A stretch of DNA of 64,000 nt from Pascua guehoae (Eukaryota; Basidiomycota; Tremellomycetes; Trichosporonales; Trichosporonaceae): assembly GCA_001600415.1 (NCBI GenBank), contig BCJX01000003.1, positions 1,108,809-1,172,808 on the forward strand, read 5' to 3'. The translations under genes were made by a program, and so were the position numbers. Shown piece by piece: positions 56,645 to 64,000 of the stretch (position 1 is the stretch's first letter; each line of letters begins with the position of its first letter). The notes beneath the pieces were generated by a model, which was not told where the DNA came from, did no database searches, and saw only the letters and a list, made by a program, of their open reading frames with translations.

Positions 56645-57089
56645 GGTGGGGGGGTCGACGACGATGGTGGGTGGTGGAAGAGTGGCAAATGTCAAAGTTG
56701 ACCATGCGTGAGATGACGTTTCGACAAGCCAGAGTAAACAGCCCGCGGGCCGCGGGGGGGGGNGGGGGTGGGGGTGACAGCCGTTGACTGTTGGGTGGGC
56801 GATCGTTTTACCCCGTGGGGTAAACTACATGTGACGTGTGTTTCCGTATCAAGGGGTTATTGGGCTTGTGGTGGTTGGGTGAATAGGGGGTGGCCGTTGC
56901 AGCTGGGCTGGGTGCATCACTTGTCCGTCCTGTCCTGTACCGTACCTCTTTCCCCCCACCTTCCCCTCGTCTACAACACCCCACCGTCACCCTTCCTCAA
57001 TCCCCCCCCGCCTTCATTCATCCCTCTTTCACCATCGCTCCTCGACATCCCTTTGTCTCTGCACAACAATCCACTCCACCCCACAGTCC
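56645..57089. other. Divergent promoter with one undetermined base
   Basis: 445 bp between the WBP2-like and the WHIM genes. It has a G-rich run at about 56750-56775 with one N at 56763, and a strongly C/T-rich leader before 57090. No gene is seen. Confidence 0.5.
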
Positions 57090-59299
57090 ATGTCGAGCGG
57101 CTCACGCTCACGCAATGTGCCGCAAGCACGTGACGCGCCGTCTGGCTCGGGCACCAAGCGCGAGGCTGCTGAGGTGATTGACGACGACGCCGAGGCCCGC
57201 AAGCGTCACCAGGCGGACATTGCGAATGGGATGCCGCGCCCCGAGCGCGTGCAGGACGAGTGAGTGTGTGCGGGTGCTCGGCGTCAGGTGCAGTGCATCA
57301 CAACAACAACATTCAGATGTGGCTTGGGTGGCCATGATGGAGGGAAGGTGTGCAGACCCGGATGCGTTTGCAGGTGCTTTGTGGACGACGGCCGTGATGG
57401 CCCGTCGTGAGGGGTTTCACGCTCCGTGGCATCTCGGCGGCCAACCCGCGTGCCTCCACCCCCAAAGACTTGGCGCCGCAGCTCTCTACCACCCATGACG
57501 GCCTTTTGTTTATGCTCGACTCATGTGGCACTATGCTAATATACCGCAGCTGGCAGGTCGCATACGCGTGGGCGTTTATCGTCAAGTTTGGCCTGCGGGA
57601 CAAGATCCCCCACCTCGAATGCCTCGAAGAGTGAGTTGGGTCGCTGCAGAGCGGCGCCGGCGGGGGCGCGGGCAAAGCGACAATGAGGCACCCGCCGCGT
57701 GGTATCTTTAGCGTCGCGTGCGCCAAAAGTGCCACACTTAATTTCGGACCGTCCGCGCCGCCGGTGGAGGCCGATCAACCACCAACACCCATCACCCACA
57801 TGCAGTCCAACGCTGACAATTGAGCTTTGAACGTTGCCTTCTTGCACCTTTAGCCAACCGACCCGACGACGTGCTTGAAGGTGTGCTGATTCGGTTCATG
57901 CTCAACCTCCGACCTGGATACAAGGGATTTAGGTGCGTGCAATGTCATCCCAGTCACTTGTACACCCGCGTCTGACTCTTCCAGGCCAGAGACCATCGAG
58001 CACCATGTGTCAGAATACATCTCGGACCAGCTGCTCAATTCGCACGAGTTCACTGTATGGGACCGCCCGTGGGCTCCCAACGAGGAGCAGCGGGGAGGGT
58101 GCTGCAACACGTCGCCCGATCGCCTCGAGCTCGGTCGGCTACGCGAAGCGGGGGAACCGTACAACAAGCGCGTGGCAAAGAACCCCGTCAAGCAGATGAT
58201 CGACCAGGGCAAGGGCATCTTCGAGCTCGACTGGTACGAGCGCGCCCGGCTCCTGCGCCAGATGGTTGACTGGCAACGTATGTACAGCGGGAATGACCAT
58301 GACTGACCGCAGTGACACATGCCGAGACGATCCGCGCAGTCATCAAGGAACAGAGTCAGCCCAAGCGTGGTGTCGAGTTTGAGCGTCCGATCAAGACTGA
58401 ACCGGTCGGGCATGATCGCAACAAGAACCGCATCTGGAGTCTGGACTGTGAGTAAAGCAAACCTGGTTTTCGACGGAAGCTGATCGCCAGCATCTGCACG
58501 GCTGTACAAATCTGGCAACCCGTTCAAGCGGCCCTGTCCACTTGTGACGCTCACGACTACACGAACCGAATTGCAGGCACAGCAGGAGGAGTACGACGTG
58601 CACGGCAAGGTGGAGCCGCCCAAGGCGACCGGCTCGGGTCCCAAGGGCAAGCTCACTGCCAAGGAGAACATGGCACGTCGAAAGCTGCTCAAGGGCATTG
58701 AGGACGAAAAGCACCTTGGGGAGTGGATCACGGCCGACCTGATTCCCCGTGTGGAAAAGGAGGAAGCGCGTGTCGCGCGTGTTCGGAAAAAGATGGCCGA
58801 GACGATCCGCAATATGCAAGCGGCAGAGCTGCGGTCGACGCGTACGCGGCGCTCCACTCGCAAGATTGACTATACGTATGACAGCTTTGACGAGGTGAGT
58901 TGAAGATTTGGGGCGGGGTGGGTGAGTGAGGAGAGCGCCTGACGGCAGGACGAGATTGAGGAGCGGCCACGTCGTGGACGGCGGGGAGCAGACCCAGTCT
59001 ACGACCCGACAAAGTCACGTCCAGTCATCCCCGGCGAGCGACGGTCGGCACGAGTGCGTGGCCGCGTCGACGACGAGGACGCGTCGGCCCCTCCGGCAAG
59101 TGCAGAGGCGTCTCCGCCGCCCAGTCCAGCGCCGGAGCCTGAAGCTGCACCGATAGTCGAGGTGTCGCCGCCCGATGGGAAGAAGCGCGTCAAGGGGTAC
59201 GCGTGGGTAGAGGAGGTTGTGCCAAACGGCGAGGGTCATGTGCATGGCGCCAACGGTGTGAACGGGGTCGCATCAGAGCCGATGGAGGTGGACGCGTAG
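57090..59299 (+). CDS. WHIM/DDT-type chromatin-associated protein
   Basis: Seven exons (57090-57259, 57550-57630, 57825-57932, 57985-58277, 58313-58447, 58491-58894, 58949-59299) stay in phase. After a charged start comes WQVAYAWAFIVKFGLRDKIP, then CLEDFERCLLAPLANRPDDV and LEGVLIRFMLNLRPGYKGFR, a helical block like the DDT/WHIM1 region of ISWI-type cofactors. FELDWYERARLLRQMVDWQL resembles WHIM1 proper. RNKNRIWSLDSSARLYKSGN with PFKRPCPLV resembles the WHIM2/3 D-TOX region. The C-terminus is basic then acidic/Pro-rich (TRTRRSTRKIDYTYDSFDED). Such proteins bind nucleosomal linker DNA with remodelers. The first intron (290 nt) and the CAATTGAG acceptor of exon 3 were chosen for frame continuity. 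Confidence 0.75.
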
Positions 59300-59574
59300 G
59301 TGGTGGAGTGGTTGCCTTGAGGGACGGAGTGGAGCTGGAGATCAATCATCACTGGGAGCGTGTGAGAGAAGGAGCAGTAGCAGCAGCAGCAGCAGAGGTA
59401 TCATGTTGAGGTTGGCCAAAGCCTTGTATGTCTGCATCCACCATGTTCCATGCATTTGTGCACACCCGCCAGCCACCGGTCATGTCAGTGTTCAGCCAGT
59501 TTTTTTTTTTTGCGTCTTCTTGTTGATCTGCAGCCGATGTCAAGTCCTGCATGCCATTCTCTCGGTGCGGTAAT
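59300..59574. other. Short convergent 3' flanks
   Basis: Contains a (AGC)5-6 run near 59378-59395 and a T12 run near 59500. No gene is seen. Confidence 0.5.
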
Positions 59575-60518
59575 TAATGTGCTGTACCGTTAGCGAGTGT
59601 GTTTTGTGGAGCAGGTTTGCGAGCAACTCACCCTCCGGGGTCTGAACAAGGCGCAAACGTCAGCATCACGTTGGGATTGGTGGCCTTGAAGGGGCTGCAG
59701 GAAACATCCTGACGCCACCGAGACCACATCAGTACGAACCTTGACAATGTACTCGATAGCTGCAGCGTCAGCAATGTCGCGACAGTGGGATGTTTGCAGT
59801 TGGGAACATGGGAGTGTGGTACAGAGGCGGGGAGACCGAGGTGGAGCCAGGTGTGGCCAAGCTCGGTCATGGCCGCCGGGCCAAGAGCAAGCAACAAGGC
59901 ACCAGTGTGATGGATGCCGTTGCACAGAGACAGACCGGGATGGAGAGCAACGCACCCTGGTCAACCGAGTTGATGGCGTCAGCCTCGGCGTCGGGGATCT
60001 CGACGGCAAACTCCTCCTCGATGGCCATGACGACCTCGACGGCGTCGAGCGAGTCGAGGCCGAGGTCGGCGGTGAACGACGAGGTAGGCGTGAGCTGTGT
60101 GTGCGTGAGTGGGTGTGCAATGCGATGCGAGCGGAGAATACGGGCAGGTCCGAAATGTAAACCTGGTGTGGGTTCAACTTTGCGAGTTGCAGGAGCAGCT
60201 TGCATGGCCATCGGCATGGTCGCCGTTCTCATGGCCGGGCGCCGACGGGCCCAACACTGGGACACCAGAGCTGACCAAGAGCTTTGCGCGCAACAGTGCT
60301 GACTGGCGGACTGCTTCTGTAGACTGGTGCAAACTGCAACGCACCTTGGAGCCGTCAACCTTCTCAAACGACTTGAGGACGTCGAGGACGCGGCTAGTAA
60401 TGTCGTCCTTGGTCAGCGTCGCGGCCGAGTAGGCGCGGGCCATGGGGGCGATGGAGCGGGCGGGGAGGGCGCGGGGCGCAAGTGCGCGGGGGGCGGCGCG
60501 GAGGGCGAGGCGGAACAT
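59575..60518 (-). CDS. ACP1: Mitochondrial acyl carrier protein
   Basis: Five exons (60345-60518, 59956-60094, 59740-59759, 59633-59642, 59575-59582) give 116 residues. An Arg/Ala presequence ([20 protein letters not shown]) precedes [40 protein letters not shown] carries the phosphopantetheine serine in [23 protein letters not shown] leads to the end KTPEAH. ACP1 serves mitochondrial type II fatty acid and lipoate synthesis, and binds LYR proteins in complex I, Fe-S assembly and mitoribosome assembly. The last three exons are only 20, 10 and 8 nt long. They are required to reach the standard C-terminus; reading through stops the family match. It is divergent from the bL17m gene. Confidence 0.93.
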
Positions 60519-61016
60519 GGCTGGGATGGGTGGGAGGGGGGAGAGACAGATGCTGAGCAAAGAGATGGAGCTTTGATCGAGCGAGTCGGGGAACGAGGAC
60601 GAGGACGAGAGTGACGAGCGGAGCTGCGAGGAGGAGGAGGAGCACGAGGAGGAGCACGAGAAGCATCCGGAGCAGCAGCAGCAGCTGCACGAGGGAGGTT
60701 GCCGCAGAGCCTGGCCGCCGCCCAGCCCAGCCCTGCCCCTGCCCCGGCTGCCTCAGCAGCCAGTTGGCAGCCAGAGAGGCGTCACCAACCACTCTGTGCC
60801 TGCACCCCCACCACGAAGTACGGAATTGTCGGCATTACATTTTACTCCCGTCGGTGGCACTTTACACCTGGCAGTGACCTCTGCTTCACTAAAAGTCGGA
60901 AACCACCTCTGGCCCGCGATCGACGCCGAGCACCAGACCCAGGCAGACATCAGCAACAAGGCCGCCGACGCCGACGCCGCAGCACCACCACTCCCACTCC
61001 GCGCACCTCGCTCACC
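60519..61016. promoter_or_regulatory. Divergent promoter between ACP1 and bL17m genes
   Basis: 498 bp between start codons. GAGGAGGAGCACGAGGAGGAG and GCAGCAGCAGCAGC runs lie near 60625-60690. No coding exon is supported. Both flanking products are mitochondrial. Confidence 0.5.
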
Positions 61017-62952
61017 ATGAAGCACGGCATGAAGCTTAGGAAACTCGGGCGGACATCGTCACACCGCTACGCCCTCCTCCGGTACGTTGCACCACCCTGT
61101 CCGAGGTGCCCATCCGCACTTGTGCAGTGCCTGTCGCTGACCAGCAGCAACCTCGTCTCGGCGCTCCTCCACCATGAGATGATCAAGACGACCGTGCCCA
61201 AGGCCAAGGAGGCGGCACGCATGGCGGAGAAGGTGAGCGCGAGTGTGCTCGACGGCTATATGCGCGTGGTGCTCCCAGGAACCCTCGCGCCTGTTGTCGT
61301 CGGCCATGTTGTGGTTATGGAGGTGTAGGCTGACATGCAGATCATTACGCTCGGCAAGCGCGGTACCGACCCAGCGAGGCGGAAGGCGCAGGCGTTCCTC
61401 CTGGTGAGCCGAGACGAGCCGCGCGAGTTGGAGCTTGGTTCCAGAGCGTGTTGGGCTGGGAAGCGGCGAGTGCGAGTGAAGCAGGGAGAGTGAAGACAGC
61501 GGGGCAAGAGTACGGGCGAGAGCACATGTGGAAGGAGTGCATTGGGGAGAGTGTGGAAAGGCCATCAGAGTATGAGTGAGAGGCAAAAGGGGAATCGGCT
61601 GTGCGCAAGCGGCAAGGCGGACCGCATCTCGCTCAACACGAGCTGGACGAGACACGCTTCACGCGTCTGTGTCGAACGTGTATCGCTCCTGCATCACGCT
61701 ACGCTGCGTCACTACTCTCCATGACCTGGCCTGCCCAGCGACACACTCTCCACCTCTCCGCTCATCCCGGCTTCGCCGGCCCCGTGTCGAGTTGACCACA
61801 CTCGCCACCCTACCCCCTGCCTTGGCACCACTAACCCGCAGCCCGGTCACACCTACACCCCCGTCCCGGCCAGCCAGCAACCAGTGCCCCCCACACGCGC
61901 GCCCGAGAGCACATTCGACGTCGAGGCCGACCCCGAGACGTACAACCCCAACCCGTCGCTCCTCCCCAAGCTCTTCACCACCCTCGCCGACCGCTACCGC
62001 GACCGCCCGGGAGGCTACACGCGGGTGCAAAAGTTTGGCCGCCGGCCCGGAGACTATGCGCCCGTCGCGCTCGTGTCGCTTGTGGACGGACCGCGCGATC
62101 TCAAGTTTGAGATGGCCGCCCGCGCTGCGGGGCGCGAGGCGACGGTCGCCGCGCGCAATGTCGGCGGACGCCACAACCTCCCAGCAGACAACAGCATGCT
62201 CCGGCCCCGGACGGCGCAGGCGGTCGAAAAGGCGCTCAAGTACCGCAGCGAGGAGGCAAAGGCCGAGTTTGAGAGGAAGAGCAGGGAGTTCAGTGTGAGT
62301 TTCAATGGGGGGGGGGGGGGAGTGTGGCTGGAGTTTAAGCAAGGTGTGCGGTTAGAGTTGTGCGGCGGTATTTCGGTTTGGCATGAGTGGGTCTGAAAGA
62401 CGAGCGGAGGCGGTTGTCACTCCCACAGTGCTGCGGTGGCAGGTTAGAGGCTATTGGTGTTCACCTGTGTCAGCTTCGAAGGGACCGCGAAGGCCTCCGG
62501 GGGTTTTGCCGCGCAATGCCCGCTCTTGCATCAACCCCTCCCTCTTCCTTGCAGAGTACTCTGCTACTCGCCTTCAGACCCGCCGGGGCACCCTGTCTGC
62601 TTCTCATATCTACCTGCAGTCCACATTGCCCCGCCGCAAATCACAACCCCGCCCCAGACCCCGCTGACGGCAGGAACTGCTCATTGCCGAGGAAGAGGCC
62701 GTCGGACACCGCGAGGACGCGCCCCCGTCCCAGTACAAGTTCCAGGCACCGGCCGGCATCAAGCCCAAGGTGGGCCGCCGCGTGCTCGCCGGCGAGCGCA
62801 TGCCGGGCATGTCGGTCGCACACTCTGGACTGGGTCTTGCACGTGGCGCCCTCGCACGTCGCGCAGACAAGCGCGACCGCACGCCTCTGTTTGCGTACGA
62901 GAAGCGCAACAAGGCGGGGCTGCCGCAGGCCGAGCTCGTCGATGTCGACTAG
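61017..62952 (+). CDS. Mitochondrial large-subunit ribosomal protein bL17m
   Basis: Five exons (61017-61081, 61148-61232, 61341-61403, 61842-62294, 62674-62952) give 314 residues in phase. [20 protein letters not shown] with [31 protein letters not shown] and IITLGKRGT is the bL17 fold, which starts directly without a presequence, as in bacteria and yeast Mrpl8. [20 protein letters not shown] and [19 protein letters not shown] complete the domain. A ~150-residue C-terminal extension ([20 protein letters not shown] and a basic [15 protein letters not shown] part) is typical of fungal mitoribosomal proteins. bL17m sits near the exit tunnel. Two introns are long (about 440 and 380 nt), and the second holds a G11 run just after its donor. 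Confidence 0.93.
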
Positions 62953-63450
62953 AGCTAGGCCGACTGGGCGAGGCGACCTTGGGCTAGGATGGGCAGGGGA
63001 GAGGAAGAGCAGCCTGAAGCACGAGGCTGGTGGCATAGGAGAGTCATGTATGCATTTGTCCCACTCGTAGAGGTGCCATTGGGTGGGAAGGGGCGAGGTT
63101 CAGTTATGTCTGCAGACTCTGTACCCTCCCAGGTTGCACCTACAGCCACATTCTGGGTACGTAACCGTCGCGGCGTGCATGTTGCTGGCTTGACCGTTGC
63201 GCATGTTGCAGGCCCTTGTTGCCTGCATGTAGGAGACGCATTGCCAGTCTCACTGCAAGCTGTTCTGTCGATATGTCGATGTGCAGCATGGCACATTGTA
63301 GAGCCTCGCACGTAGCGAGGTCCGATCCCGGTATTCTCGGCAGGCTGTCCACGCCGCCACATCCCAATCCCACCTGTCGTCATACCCCCCTACCTACCTC
63401 ACCTCGCCTCATCTCTAGACTCTACACCTACACTCCCCCCCAACCTCACG
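62953..63450. other. Intergenic stretch
   Basis: About 500 bp between bL17m and the next start. The right end is a C/T-rich leader typical of promoters in this window. No gene is seen. Confidence 0.5.
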
Positions 63451-63601
63451 ATGCCCTTCTACGAACGCCTCGGCGCCCAGGACGCGGTCATGCTCACGCG
63501 CATCTGTGCGGTACGCGCGCTCCCGGGGCCGCGCTGACGGACAGGCGCTGTCGCTCATGCTCACCGACATGCGCGGGTTTAGCTACAACTTTAGCCTCAT
63601 G
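63451..63601 (+). CDS. Putative 5' part of an unidentified gene, cut by the window edge
   Basis: Two possible exons (63451-63510 and 63545-63601) read MPFYERLGAQDAVMLTRICA and ALSLMLTDMRGFSYNFSLM. They follow a C/T-rich leader and an AACCTCACGATG start context. The intron between them is only 34 nt with GTACGC and GACAG ends. A GTGCGT donor follows the second exon. I do not recognise the product, and the rest lies beyond the window. Support is the splice layout and the promoter-like leader only. Confidence 0.35.
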
Positions 63602-64000
63602 GTGCGTTGCCGTTGGTTATCGCAATGAGGCCGTGGGTGTGGGCGGGGACTGGTGTCCTGCCTTCGTGTGTCACAGGCTATGGTCATGCTCTACAGGCTA
63701 CAGGCTGCAGGCTACAGGCTACAGCTGGCGTGGCGTCACGACTCGCTGCGCGCTGGACGAGAAGCCTCGCTGGCGAGCGGCGTGTCGTGCTCCTCGCGCG
63801 AGTCTAGTCTGTCTGGCATGGCAGAGTCGTCGTGGACGAATGTCGCCGTCGCGTGCCCATCCTAGGGGGTCGCCGACGTCCCAGCAACACGTCCCACCGC
63901 GTCCTGTCCGCTGCCGCGTGACGAAAGCTCGCTCCCCTCGATGTGTTCGGCTTCCCCCCCCCCCCCCCGGGCGCTGCGTCACGCAAGCTCGCTCTCTCCT
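63602..64000. other. Right edge, no supported exon
   Basis: Contains CAGGCTACAGGCTGCAGGCT tandem repeats at about 63690-63725. A pair of AGCTCGCTC-containing segments (AAAGCTCGCTCCCCT and CAAGCTCGCTCTCTC) flanks a C15 run near 63954-63968. It may be intron of the partial gene. Confidence 0.45.

Noticed and set aside
57260..57549. Extra coding exon in the first WHIM-gene intron
   Set aside because: Open frames exist there, but each ends in a stop or breaks phase. Direct joining of 57259 to 57550 gives the continuous block VQDDWQVAYAWAF.

Overview
The window is nuclear DNA of a GC-rich basidiomycete fungus. Supporting signs are many short introns (mostly 40-70 nt, GTRNGT donors and CTRAC branch sites), pyrimidine-rich 5' leaders, very small exons, and proteins of clear fungal type (Orm, Mdm35, Mtd1-type NAD dehydrogenase, GH18 chitinase, CFEM-like protein). 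The gene structures and composition suggest Tremellomycetes, perhaps Trichosporonales. That placement is an inference made without any database search.

I support 26 protein-coding loci (one running off the right edge and two of lower confidence), one decayed gene and one tRNA gene. Order from left to right: casein kinase 1 (+); BAP31-like ER protein (-); CID-domain RNA-processing factor with Arg/Asp/Pro repeats (+); dienelactone hydrolase (-); a 4-kb gene-free stretch; secreted expansin-like DPBB protein (+); a type I membrane glycoprotein with a PPxY tail (+); Dal5-type MFS transporter (-); a 3-kb gene-free stretch; GH18 chitinase (+); PIG-L GlcNAc-PI deacetylase and a small membrane protein (both -); methylene-THF dehydrogenase (+); Mdm35/TRIAP1-like protein (-); mitochondrial PPR protein (-); RBM42-like RRM protein (+); Orm protein (+); Rio1 kinase (-); Tom20 (+); a gene-poor stretch holding an assembly gap; CFEM-like membrane protein with a PPxY tail (+); class II aldolase relic (-); tRNA-Val(AAC) (-); intronless PPR-like giant ORF (-); Dcc1 (+); WBP2-like GRAM protein (-); WHIM-type chromatin protein (+); mitochondrial acyl carrier protein (-); mitochondrial ribosomal protein bL17m (+); an unidentified partial gene (+).

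Two themes stand out. First, mitochondrial biogenesis is well represented (Mdm35, two PPR-like proteins, Tom20, ACP1, bL17m), often in divergent pairs with short shared promoters (PPR/RBM42-like, RIO1/TOM20, PPR/DCC1, ACP1/MRPL17). Second, cell-surface genes lie next to the gene-poor stretches: the expansin-like protein, the chitinase, the transporter and two otherwise unrelated membrane proteins. Those two proteins end in nearly the same cytoplasmic motif, PPxYNPxW-(x)-N-R, a probable WW-domain (Rsp5-type) docking site. This is the best candidate here for an undescribed functional module.

Exon coordinates were derived by hand from splice signals and reading-frame continuity. Phase was checked for most genes. 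Long antisense frames over GC-rich coding sequence were treated as shadows.
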